Assembly (NCBI GenBank): GCA_001898825.1
Contig: MKVK01000011.1
Location: 372,001-436,000, forward strand
Source: Magnetospirillum sp. 64-120
Lineage (GTDB): Bacteria > Pseudomonadota > Alphaproteobacteria > Rhodospirillales > Magnetospirillaceae
Reading direction: 5' to 3'
Length of the DNA: 64,000 nucleotides
A program made the translations under genes and the position numbers. Shown piece by piece: positions 1 to 7,770 of the stretch. Numbering within the stretch: position 1 is the first letter of the stretch; each line of letters begins with the position of its first letter. The notes under the pieces were generated by a model. The model searched no databases, was not told the DNA's origin, and worked only from the letters and a program-made list of their open reading frames with translations.

Positions 1-1104
1 GTGATCGCCGCGTCCGGTACCCTGGCCCAGATCATTCCGCCGTCCCTGGTGCTGATCATCATGGCCGACCAGTTGGGTCGTTCGGTGGGCGACATGTATC
101 AGGGCGCCATGATCCCCGGTCTGGTGCTGACCGCGCTTTACGCCGGTTACATCATCATGTGTTCGGTGTTCCGTCCCAGCATGGCCCCGGCCTTGCCGCC
201 CGAAGCCCGCACCCTGCGCGGTTTCAAGCTGGCCCAGCGCGTGCTGTTCTCGCTGGTGCCGCCGCTGGTGCTGATCTTCCTGGTCCTGGGCACCATCTTC
301 ATCGGTGTGGCCACCCCCACCGAGGCCGGCGCCATGGGCGCCGCCGGCGCCTTGATCCTGGCCGTCATCCGCCGTCGTCTCAGCATCGACCTGATGAAGC
401 AAGCCATGGAAAGCACCGCCAAGCTGTCGTCCTTCGTGCTGTTCATCCTGATCGGCTCGACGGTGTTCGGCCTGGTGTTCCGTGCCGTCAATGGCGACCT
501 TTGGGTCGAACATCTGATGACCTCGCTGCCCGGCGGTCAGGTCGGCTTCCTGATCGTCGTCAACATCCTGGTCTTCGTCCTGGCCTTCTTCCTGGATTTC
601 TTCGAACTGGCCTTCATCATCGTTCCCCTGCTGGGACCGGTGGCCGACAAGCTGGGCATCGACCTGATCTGGTTCGGCGTGCTGCTGGCGGTGAACATGC
701 AGACCTCGTTCATGCATCCGCCCTTCGGCTTCGCCCTGTTCTTCCTGCGTTCGGTCGCCCCCAAGGATGATTACGACGACAAGGTGACGGGCAAGCGCAT
801 CAAGGGGATCAAGACCACCGACATCTATTGGGGTGCCATTCCCTTCGTCTGCATCCAGATCATCATGGTTTGCCTGGTCATCGCCTTCCCGCAATTGGTG
901 GAAGGATCGCTGGGTGAACGCAAGAAGATCGACCTGGACAAGGTGGAAATCCAGATCGAAGCCCCGTCCTATGGTGATGGCGGCGGCTATGGCGGACCGC
1001 CCGGTTTCGGCGCGCCGTCCGAAACGGCTCCTGCGGATCAGCCCGGCGGTGGCGAAGACCCCATGGACGCTCTGAAGCGGCAATTGCAGCAACAGAACCA
1101 ATAG
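1..1104 (+). CDS. TRAP transporter large permease (DctM family), 5' truncated by window
   Basis: The frame is open from the first base, so the true start lies outside the window. The protein is a series of hydrophobic helices. It includes the TRAP-type stretch IPPSLVLIIMADQLG near its start and a TPTEAGAMGAAGAL segment typical of the DctM/large-permease fold. This family imports carboxylates or related solutes with a periplasmic binding protein and sodium. After the last membrane helix (about residue 305) there is an unusual tail of about 60 residues: a charged stretch, then Gly/Pro-rich sequence, ending in a Gln-rich end. Most family members stop soon after the last helix. The substrate cannot be told from the sequence. 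The gene is followed by a strong hairpin terminator. Confidence 0.9.
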   Translation: MIAASGTLAQIIPPSLVLIIMADQLGRSVGDMYQGAMIPGLVLTALYAGYIIMCSVFRPSMAPALPPEARTLRGFKLAQRVLFSLVPPLVLIFLVLGTIFIGVATPTEAGAMGAAGALILAVIRRRLSIDLMKQAMESTAKLSSFVLFILIGSTVFGLVFRAVNGDLWVEHLMTSLPGGQVGFLIVVNILVFVLAFFLDFFELAFIIVPLLGPVADKLGIDLIWFGVLLAVNMQTSFMHPPFGFALFFLRSVAPKDDYDDKVTGKRIKGIKTTDIYWGAIPFVCIQIIMVCLVIAFPQLVEGSLGERKKIDLDKVEIQIEAPSYGDGGGYGGPPGFGAPSETAPADQPGGGEDPMDALKRQLQQQNQ

Positions 1105-1126
1105 ACGGGCATTCGCCCAAAACATG

Positions 1127-1156
1127 GAAGGCGCCTCGTGAGAACGAGGCGCCTTC
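1127..1156 (+). terminator. Hairpin terminator after the TRAP permease gene
   Basis: A perfect 13-bp inverted repeat (GAAGGCGCCTCGT and its complement) around a GAGA tetraloop lies 22 bases after the permease stop. Only a short T-poor tail follows (CTGTCATT). It separates the transporter gene from mazG. Confidence 0.75.
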
Positions 1157-1276
1157 TGTCATTGGGGAGCCGTGCCCATCTTCGTTCTCAACCATCATCT
1201 TGGGGCCAGGATTTTCCCTGTGGCCTGATGGCCCCGGCCCTTTTATTCTGTGGTTCCGACCGGCTTCGAGACTCCC

Positions 1277-2074
1277 ATGCCCTCTATCGACCGCCTGCTT
1301 CAATTGATGGCCACGTTGCGCGACCCGGAACGCGGCTGCGCCTGGGACCGCGAACAAAATTTCGCCACCATCGCCCCTTACACCATTGAAGAGGCTTACG
1401 AAGTCGCTGACGCCATCGACCATGGCGACATGGCGGCGCTGAAGGACGAATTGGGGGATCTGCTGTTCCAGGTGGTCTTTCATTCGCGCATGGCCGAAGA
1501 ATCCGGGCATTTCGCCTTTGACGACGTGGCCGATGCCATCACCGACAAGATGGTCCGCCGCCACCCCCATGTGTTCGGTGACGCGGAAAGCCGCGACAGC
1601 GCCGAACAGACCCGGGCCTGGGAAGTGTCCAAGGCGGCGGAACGGGCCGCCAAGGGCCATGACAGCGTGCTGGACGGTGTCGCCCGTTCTCTGCCGCCCA
1701 TGACAAGGGCGCTGAAATTGCAGAGCCGTGCTGCCCGCGTCGGCTTCGACTGGGCCGAGGCGGCGGACGTGATCGCCAAGATCGACGAGGAAGTGGCCGA
1801 AATCAAAACGGAAATCGACAACAAAGGCAGCTTTGAGCGGCTTGAGGACGAAATCGGTGACCTGCTGTTCGTCTGCGTCAATCTGGCGCGCAAGCTGACC
1901 GTCGATCCGGAAATCGCCCTGAAACGCGCCAATGCGAAATTCACACGGCGTTTCAATCACATCGAGGCAAAGCTCAAGGAGCGCGGCCAATCCCCGACCG
2001 ATGTCGGATTGGACGAGATGGAAGAATTATGGGTGGACGCCAAACACCACGAACGCCGCCAAGGAGAAGCCTGA
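1277..2074 (+). CDS. mazG: Nucleoside triphosphate pyrophosphohydrolase MazG
   Basis: MazG hydrolyses (d)NTPs to NMP and pyrophosphate and is thought to clear abnormal nucleotides. The ATG at 1277 gives 265 residues, matching the usual length of about 263; the longer frame from 1250 adds nine residues with no family support. Two MazG repeats are visible: EEAYEVADAI...ELGDLLFQVV (about residues 38-75) and EEVAEIKTEI...EIGDLLFVCV (about 170-205). Each has the E-x-x-E...E-x-x-D metal-binding pattern. The RDPERGCAWDREQ segment near the N-terminus is also typical. The stop codon overlaps the next start by one base (TGATG), so translation of the following lipoprotein is probably coupled. Confidence 0.95.
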   Translation: MPSIDRLLQLMATLRDPERGCAWDREQNFATIAPYTIEEAYEVADAIDHGDMAALKDELGDLLFQVVFHSRMAEESGHFAFDDVADAITDKMVRRHPHVFGDAESRDSAEQTRAWEVSKAAERAAKGHDSVLDGVARSLPPMTRALKLQSRAARVGFDWAEAADVIAKIDEEVAEIKTEIDNKGSFERLEDEIGDLLFVCVNLARKLTVDPEIALKRANAKFTRRFNHIEAKLKERGQSPTDVGLDEMEELWVDAKHHERRQGEA

Positions 2075-2703
2075 TGCCCCGCCTGCGCCCCACCTTGCGT
2101 CTGTTGGCTGCCCTGGTCCTGCTGTTGCCCCTGGCGTCGTGCTATATCCCCGACAAGTTCAAGGGCGAGTTGCGGCTGTCACGCTATGGCGACTACGCGC
2201 TTTCTTATGAAGGTGACCTGATCTGGGCCCCCATCCTGCACGATTATGCCGGCGGTCGCATCACCCCGGAAAATGAAGAAGAGAAGAACAACAACATCTA
2301 CAAGGACTTGGTGCGCGATCCGGCGATCAAGGACATCCGCAAGGCCGGCAAGGGCCGCTTCCATGTCAAATATGAACGCCAGGGCCGTCTGGGCAAGGTG
2401 CAGTTGTCGTCTTATCTGCGGCGCGACGCTCGACTGATTTCGCTGAAATCCAACGAAGACGGCACCATCATCATCGACGCCAACGGGGTCAAGCCGGGCG
2501 ACGCCCAGCGCATGGCCGAGCTGGGCATCACCATGGAAGGCGAATTCCGCATCACCACCGACGGCAACGTGCTGAAGCACAACGCCACCGAGGTTCGGGC
2601 CTTCGGCCAGTACAAGGTCTATGTGTGGAAAATCGAAAACGCCCTGTCGGTGACCCCGACCCTGGTCATGCTGCGTGACCCCGATCCCAACCGCCCGCTG
2701 TAA
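2074..2703 (+). CDS. Putative lipoprotein of unknown function
   Basis: The predicted protein has 209 residues. The N-terminus has basic residues, a hydrophobic stretch and an LPLASC lipobox with the cysteine near residue 22, so a lipid-anchored envelope protein is expected. The mature part is polar and mixed alpha/beta in character, with no motif I recognise. The start overlaps the mazG stop by one base and the next gene begins 10 bases downstream, so mazG, this gene and the dehydrogenase probably form one transcript. No function can be assigned. Confidence 0.8.
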   Translation: MPRLRPTLRLLAALVLLLPLASCYIPDKFKGELRLSRYGDYALSYEGDLIWAPILHDYAGGRITPENEEEKNNNIYKDLVRDPAIKDIRKAGKGRFHVKYERQGRLGKVQLSSYLRRDARLISLKSNEDGTIIIDANGVKPGDAQRMAELGITMEGEFRITTDGNVLKHNATEVRAFGQYKVYVWKIENALSVTPTLVMLRDPDPNRPL

Positions 2704-2713
2704 GGATTTCGTC

Positions 2714-3484
2714 ATGAGCCTTGATTGGACCGACCGCACGGTTTTCGTCACCGGCGCCACCGCCGGCTTCGGCGAGGCCATCGCCCGCGCTTATGCGAAA
2801 CTGGGGGCACGGCTGATCCTGTGCGGCCGCCGCCAGGACCGTCTGGCCGCCCTGGTGGCGGAACTGGGCGTTCCCTGTCACATCCTGGTATTGGACGTGC
2901 GCGACCGCAAAGCGGTGGAAGACGCCGTGGCCGGCCTGCCCGCGCCGTTTTTCGCCATCGACGTCCTGGTCAACAACGCTGGATTGGCCCTGGGCGTGTC
3001 GCCAGCCCATGAGTCCAGCCTGGATGACTGGGAAACCATGATCGACACCAACGTCAAAGGCCTGATGACCATGACCCGCGCGGTGCTGCCCGGCATGGTC
3101 AAGCGTGACCGCGGCCATGTGGTCAACATGTCGTCCATCGCCGGCACTTATCCCTATCCGGGTGGAAACGCCTATGGGGCGTCAAAGGCGGCGGTCAGCC
3201 AGTTCTCGCTGAACCTGCTGGCCGATCTGGTCAAAACCCGCGTCCGGGTCACCAACATCGAACCCGGCCTGTGCGGTGGTTCGGAATTTTCCCTGGTGCG
3301 CTACAAGGGGGACACCGAGGCGGCCGCCAAGGTCTATGCCGGCACCACGCCGCTGACCTCGGAAGACGTGGCGGAAGCGGTGGTATGGGCCACCAGCCTG
3401 CCCGCCCACGTCAACATCAACCGCATCGAGATGATGCCGACCTGCCAGGCTCCAGCGGGGTTGACGGTAGCGCGCAGTTCCTAA
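2714..3484 (+). CDS. ydfG: Short-chain dehydrogenase, YdfG-like 3-hydroxy acid dehydrogenase
   Basis: The 256-residue protein has the classical SDR layout: the TGATAGFGEA nucleotide-binding loop near residue 10, NNAGLALG near residue 90, a catalytic serine in the NMSSIAG stretch, and the YGASK catalytic Tyr/Lys pair near residue 155. The C-terminal half (NIEPGLCGG, then PAHVNINRIEMMP) closely follows E. coli YdfG, an NADP-dependent oxidoreductase of serine, threonine and 3-hydroxypropionate-type acids. The ATG at 2714 was chosen because the family begins directly with the Rossmann strand. It is the last gene of the mazG group. Confidence 0.88.
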   Translation: MSLDWTDRTVFVTGATAGFGEAIARAYAKLGARLILCGRRQDRLAALVAELGVPCHILVLDVRDRKAVEDAVAGLPAPFFAIDVLVNNAGLALGVSPAHESSLDDWETMIDTNVKGLMTMTRAVLPGMVKRDRGHVVNMSSIAGTYPYPGGNAYGASKAAVSQFSLNLLADLVKTRVRVTNIEPGLCGGSEFSLVRYKGDTEAAAKVYAGTTPLTSEDVAEAVVWATSLPAHVNINRIEMMPTCQAPAGLTVARSS

Positions 3485-3522
3485 TAATACCACCGTTGGA
3501 TGTTCTCCGTCCGAGGTGTTCC

Positions 3523-4680
3523 ATGAGTGGCAAGATTCACCGTCCACCCCCCATCGCCGGACAGCCGGTTCAGCCAAAGACGGGGGCGTCGCCCCAACAT
3601 GTTCGCCACCTGCCCCCGCCGGTTCAATACGGCGCCGCCGGTCACCGGCCGGCCGGGGCTATCCAAGGATTCTTTCCCGGCGGCTTGATGCGGATTCCCG
3701 GTCCTGGCGGCGCCTTGCAGGCCAAAACCACGGGAAACACCATCGCCCTGCCGGCGGGATTCGTGTTGCCCAACCGAGGACAACCCTTGGCCCAGGGATT
3801 GCTGCAACGGATGGAAGCGGTCTTTCGCACCGATCTGTCTTCGGTTCGGGTGCAGGTCGGGCCCGAGGCTCCGTCCATCGGGGCCTTGGCTTTCACCGTC
3901 GGGGATCGCCTGTTTTTCGCCCCCGGTCAGTTCGCCCCCGAAACGCCGCGAGGGTTGCACCTATTGGGGCATGAACTGGCCCATGTGATCCAGCAGCGGA
4001 GCGGACGGGTCCGCGCCCCCCAAGGAAACGGCTTTTCCATCGTGCTTGATCCCGCTTTGGAAGCCGAGGCCGATCGCATGGGCCGTCTGGCCGCCACCGG
4101 CAATCCCGGCACCATGGTCGGCCCGCCGAACGCGGCCGGCGGCCCCGGTGGCCAACGACAGATACAGGCGATGCGGCGGTCGTCGCGAGGCGACCACTCG
4201 CGGTTCAGCTCCCAGCAACTCCAAGATTTCATGGGGAGCGACGATGATTCCGATGACGAGGATTTCGACATCGCCAGTTGCGCCCAAGAACCATTCGACC
4301 TGGACGAATACGGCAGCTCGATGCTGCGCAAGGCGCTTAAGTTCAACAACCAGGCCAAGACCTGGATGAAAGCCGACACGCCAATGCGCAAGGGCGTCTA
4401 TATCTGCCATATCTGCGGCCAGAAGATCACCAAGGGCCAATCGGTGGACATGGACCACCTGCCCCCTTGGAAGGCGCGGATCGCACAGATCGACGGCAGC
4501 GACATCGATGTGGAAGAAATCGACCTGGATGGGCTTTACAACATGCGTGGCAGCGTCTTCGCCCACAGTTCCTGCAATCGCGGCCACAGCGGCGAAGGCA
4601 ATTGGGCACAGATGTGGAATTCCGTGGAGGAGTGGTACGATTCAGGCGGTGGTCCCTGTATCGACAAATCGCGTTATTGA
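3523..4680 (+). CDS. eCIS-core (DUF4157) protein with HNH-like C-terminal domain
   Basis: The predicted protein has 385 residues. Residues 1-75 are a Pro/Gly-rich leader. Residues about 90-190 match the DUF4157 / eCIS core domain: PLAQGLLQRMEAVF, DLSSVRVQVG, then HELAHVIQQRSG, an intact HExxH metalloprotease-type motif. A low-complexity acidic linker follows (about 225-255). The C-terminus holds CHICGQ (C-x2-C), DMDHLPPWK and HSSCNRGHSG, an arrangement typical of HNH / treble-clef nucleases. DUF4157 domains are common on cargo of extracellular contractile injection systems and on polymorphic toxins, so a delivered nuclease is plausible, but no injection-system or immunity gene is visible nearby. 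The start at 3523 follows a GAGG ribosome site. It ends 14 bases before the convergent phosphatase gene. Confidence 0.82.
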   Translation: MSGKIHRPPPIAGQPVQPKTGASPQHVRHLPPPVQYGAAGHRPAGAIQGFFPGGLMRIPGPGGALQAKTTGNTIALPAGFVLPNRGQPLAQGLLQRMEAVFRTDLSSVRVQVGPEAPSIGALAFTVGDRLFFAPGQFAPETPRGLHLLGHELAHVIQQRSGRVRAPQGNGFSIVLDPALEAEADRMGRLAATGNPGTMVGPPNAAGGPGGQRQIQAMRRSSRGDHSRFSSQQLQDFMGSDDDSDDEDFDIASCAQEPFDLDEYGSSMLRKALKFNNQAKTWMKADTPMRKGVYICHICGQKITKGQSVDMDHLPPWKARIAQIDGSDIDVEEIDLDGLYNMRGSVFAHSSCNRGHSGEGNWAQMWNSVEEWYDSGGGPCIDKSRY

Positions 4681-4694
4681 ACGGATTGGGTGCC

Positions 4695-5459
4695 TTAATC
4701 CACTAATGGCGCCAGCTGATTCCAGCTGGTTTGCCCCGGAGTCAGCAGCAACTGACCGTCAGCATGCAGAACCGGCGTGTAGTCGCTGCCGTCCAGCAGG
4801 GCGCCGCGTCCGCCCGCCTCGGCGTGAATCAGCACGCCGGCGGCATGGTCCCACGGCATCAGGCGGCGGAAATGGGCGAAATGCATGCGCCCGGTAACCA
4901 GATCCAGGTAATCGTGGGCGGCGCTGCCGCGCCGGGCCACGTGCAGCACTTGGTCGGCGACCCGGCCGCGCTTCTTGATGGAACCGGTCAGCTGATCCAG
5001 CGGTACTTCGGCGGCCACCGACAGACGATTGCCGTCACGCCAGGCGCCTTGGCCGATCTCGGCGATCACCGTGCGATTGGGGATCGGGTCATGAATCCAG
5101 CCGGCCACCGTCTGGCCGTCCACCACCAAGGCGACGATGACGGCGAAGCGCGGATTGTTGTTGGCGAAGTTACCGGTACCGTCCACCGGGTCGATGACCC
5201 AGACCACACCGGGCTGGTGCAGGGCGTCCAACAGTCCCGGATTGGCGTCCACCGCTTCTTCCCCCACCACGGCCCCCGGGATCAGCCCGGTCAGCATGCG
5301 GGTCAGCAGCCGTTCGGCCATGACGTCGGCGTCGGTGACCAACTGGTTGGGCTTTTTCTCGCGGATCTGGTCGCGGCTCAGCTTTTTGAAACGGGGCAGG
5401 ATTTCCGCTTCCGCCGCTTCGCGGATCAGCCGCGCCACCGTGCCCACGTCAACGTTCAC
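4695..5459 (-). CDS. Inositol monophosphatase family protein
   Basis: The 254-residue protein has the family's metal-binding motifs: VVGEEAV around residue 70, IDPVDGTGNF around residue 90, and WDHAAG near residue 205. These are Mg-dependent sugar or nucleotide phosphatases (SuhB, CysQ, HisN and others). Sequence alone does not settle which substrate is used, so no symbol is given. The start is GTG; its first bases overlap the hflX stop (GTGA), so it is translationally coupled as the last gene of the hfq-hflX group. Confidence 0.9.
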   Translation of the reverse strand: MNVDVGTVARLIREAAEAEILPRFKKLSRDQIREKKPNQLVTDADVMAERLLTRMLTGLIPGAVVGEEAVDANPGLLDALHQPGVVWVIDPVDGTGNFANNNPRFAVIVALVVDGQTVAGWIHDPIPNRTVIAEIGQGAWRDGNRLSVAAEVPLDQLTGSIKKRGRVADQVLHVARRGSAAHDYLDLVTGRMHFAHFRRLMPWDHAAGVLIHAEAGGRGALLDGSDYTPVLHADGQLLLTPGQTSWNQLAPLVD

Positions 5460-6763
5460 GCCCCGCCCCCTTTTGCTTGCATCTGGTGGTATCGGGCAAT
5501 ATTGGCCCCGTCCAGGCGAACTTTCAAATGGGTTCGCGTCTCGTCGTCGCGACGCTCCAGCACCTCGCCATTGCGGTACATCCAGGCGATGCCCGCTCCG
5601 TCATGCAGATCGAAGCTGACATCCAGGATTTGCCGGCTTTCCGACAGACGCTCGTCGAAGCAGGCCAGCAACCGGTCGACCCCCGCCCCGGTCAGGGCGG
5701 AAATGGCGATGGCGGTGGGACGCCGCGCCGCCTGATTGACCACGTGGACCGCCCCTTCGGGCATCAGGTCGATCTTGTTCAGCGCCTCGACCAGTCCCTG
5801 ATCGACCATCTCGGACAGCCCCAATTCGCGCAGCACCTGTTCCACATCCGACGCCTGAGCCTCGGCATCGGGATGGGACATGTCGCGCACATGGACCACC
5901 ACGTCGGCTTCCAGCACCTCTTCCAAGGTGGCGCGGAAGGCGGCGACCAGTTCGTGCGGCAGGTCGGAAATGAAGCCCACGGTGTCGGACAGGATCACCT
6001 GCCGTCCCGATGGCAGCTTCAGGCCACGCATGGTGGGGTCAAGGGTGGCGAACAACATGTCCTTGGCCAAAACCTCGGACCGGGTCAGGCGATTGAACAG
6101 CGTCGACTTGCCGGCATTGGTGTAGCCGACCAGGGCGATGATGGGATAAGGCACCCGGCGGCGCGCCGAACGGTGGAGTTCGCGGGTGCGCTTGACCTCT
6201 TCCAGCTCGCGCTTCAGCTTGACGATGCGGTCGCCGATCATGCGACGGTCGGCCTCGATCTGGGTTTCGCCGGGGCCGCCCAAAAAGCCGAAGCCGCCGC
6301 GCTGGCGTTCCAAGTGGGTCCACGACCGCACCAGACGCGAACGCTGATAGGACAGCGCCGCCAGTTCCACCTGCAGCGTGCCTTCACGGGTACGGGCCCG
6401 GGCGCCGAAGATTTCCAGGATCAGGCCGGTGCGGTCGATGACCTTGCAGGCCCATTCCCTTTCCAGGTTGCGCTGCTGCACCGGTGACAGATGGCCGTCG
6501 ACCACGGCGACCAGAATTTCATTGGCTTTGACGATTTCCGCCAGTCGTTCGACCGCGCCCTTGCCGATCAGGGTAGCGGGCCGCCGTTTGGTCACCGGGA
6601 CCAATTCGGCGGCCACCACGTCCAGGTCGATGGCTTGGGTCAAACCGACCGCTTCATCCAACCGGGATTGCGGAGCCCGAAGTCCAGTTTCCGCTTTCAA
6701 GGCGGGATGGACGACCATGGCCCTCTGCCGGGGGGAAATCCCCCCTTGATAACCGTCGTTCAC
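5456..6763 (-). CDS. hflX: Ribosome-associated GTPase HflX
   Basis: HflX is a GTP/ATP-hydrolysing protein that binds the 50S subunit and splits stalled or stressed ribosomes. The 435-residue protein has the Gly-rich N-terminal HflX domain (GKGAVERLAE, then the helical GGFGFLGGPGETQIE segment). The GTPase domain follows, with GYTNAGKSTLFN (P-loop), DTVGFISDLP (G3) and NKIDLMP (G4). The GTG start lies directly after the hfq stop codon with no gap. An internal ATG at residue 16 is an alternative start. Confidence 0.96.
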   Translation of the reverse strand: MNDGYQGGISPRQRAMVVHPALKAETGLRAPQSRLDEAVGLTQAIDLDVVAAELVPVTKRRPATLIGKGAVERLAEIVKANEILVAVVDGHLSPVQQRNLEREWACKVIDRTGLILEIFGARARTREGTLQVELAALSYQRSRLVRSWTHLERQRGGFGFLGGPGETQIEADRRMIGDRIVKLKRELEEVKRTRELHRSARRRVPYPIIALVGYTNAGKSTLFNRLTRSEVLAKDMLFATLDPTMRGLKLPSGRQVILSDTVGFISDLPHELVAAFRATLEEVLEADVVVHVRDMSHPDAEAQASDVEQVLRELGLSEMVDQGLVEALNKIDLMPEGAVHVVNQAARRPTAIAISALTGAGVDRLLACFDERLSESRQILDVSFDLHDGAGIAWMYRNGEVLERRDDETRTHLKVRLDGANIARYHQMQAKGGGA

Positions 6764-7018
6764 TTATTCCTCGCCACCGTCCTTGACCGGGGGCTCGAAC
6801 AACTGGATAGGGGTAGCCGGCATCACCGTGGAAATGGCATGCTTGTAGACCAGCTGGGTCAGGCCGTCACGGCGCAGCAACAGCGAGAAATTGTCGAACC
6901 AGGTGACGATACCCTGCAGCTTGACGCCGTTCACCAGGAAGATGGTGACTGGGGTCTTCTGCTTGCGGATGTGATTCAGAAACACATCCTGTACGTTTTG
7001 CGATTTTTCGGCGGACAT
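6764..7018 (-). CDS. hfq: RNA chaperone Hfq
   Basis: Hfq forms an Sm-like hexamer that pairs small RNAs with mRNAs. The 84-residue protein shows Sm1 ([19 protein letters not shown]) and Sm2 ([12 protein letters not shown]), with the conserved [11 protein letters not shown]-terminus and the YKHAIS RNA-binding loop. It lies upstream of hflX, an arrangement conserved in many proteobacteria. About 80 bases, including a small hairpin, separate it from the upstream HAD gene, so it may also have its own promoter. Confidence 0.98.
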   Translation of the reverse strand: MSAEKSQNVQDVFLNHIRKQKTPVTIFLVNGVKLQGIVTWFDNFSLLLRRDGLTQLVYKHAISTVMPATPIQLFEPPVKDGGEE

Positions 7019-7058
7019 GGTTGATGTTCCGTTCTTATTGCCCGAGATTGTTATTCGT

Positions 7059-7076
7059 AGGTCTTCAAGAAGACCT
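7059..7076 (-). other. Small hairpin between the HAD gene and hfq
   Basis: AGGTCTTC and its exact complement lie back to back with a two-base centre, in the 80-base gap upstream of hfq. There is no T-tract, so it could be a weak terminator, a processing site or chance. Confidence 0.35.
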
Positions 7077-7098
7077 CCCTAAAGACTCTTGGTTATCA

Positions 7099-7770
7099 TC
7101 AAAATGCGGGCTTGGGAACCGATACTTCGCGCAACCTGTCTAGAAGAGTTTGAGGATCGGAAAAGTAATAAGCCGGCGGGTGGGAATCGAACTCACCCGG
7201 TTGGGGAGGTTCGAGGCGCAACAATGCCGGAATGCATCCCGCGTTGATGGCGCAATGCATATCTATGGGAGAATCGCCCACGAACCAGACTTTGACCGAG
7301 GGTTGAAGTCCTTGCGGAGCCAAGGCCATTTGCACCGGATCGACGGCGGGTTTGTCGGCGGCGGCGTCGTTGGCGCCAACCAAGGCGCCGAAATACTTGT
7401 CCCAACCAAGGGCCGCGGCTTCAGCCCGCAGAAAGCTGCCGCGTTTGTTGGACACCACGCCCAGGTAAAGGCCGGATTCCACCAGTTCGTCCAGCATGGC
7501 CTCGACACCCGGCAGCGGGCGCAGATAATCCATGTGGATAAGGGCGAAGCTTTGGGTGAAGACGTCGCGGGCCTCGGTCCAGCGCTCGCCGAACATTTCC
7601 GGGAAGGAATCGCGCATGGACTTGGCGACCCGGATTTTAGCTTCCTCCAGGGTCCATTCGGCCATGGAGAAATGACGGAAAGTGCGGTTGTAGGATTCCA
7701 GGATGCACTCCCATGAATCCACCAGCGTGTTGTCCCAGTCGAACAACAGGGCCAGGGGGGCATGCGGCAC
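7099..7770 (-). CDS. HAD-family hydrolase, phosphoglycolate-phosphatase-like
   Basis: The 223-residue protein carries the HAD motifs in order. Motif I is LLFDWDNTLVDS, with the nucleophile and acid/base aspartates near residues 10-12; motif II is the VVSNK serine; a downstream lysine and motif IV WFVGDSPIDMH complete the set. The helical cap lies between motifs I and II, as in phosphoglycolate phosphatases (Gph). Substrate is unknown. The GTG start at 7770 directly abuts the trkA stop, so it belongs to the ntr-trkA transcript. In many alphaproteobacteria another gene or nothing sits between trkA and hfq. Confidence 0.85.
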   Translation of the reverse strand: MPHAPLALLFDWDNTLVDSWECILESYNRTFRHFSMAEWTLEEAKIRVAKSMRDSFPEMFGERWTEARDVFTQSFALIHMDYLRPLPGVEAMLDELVESGLYLGVVSNKRGSFLRAEAAALGWDKYFGALVGANDAAADKPAVDPVQMALAPQGLQPSVKVWFVGDSPIDMHCAINAGCIPALLRLEPPQPGEFDSHPPAYYFSDPQTLLDRLREVSVPKPAF

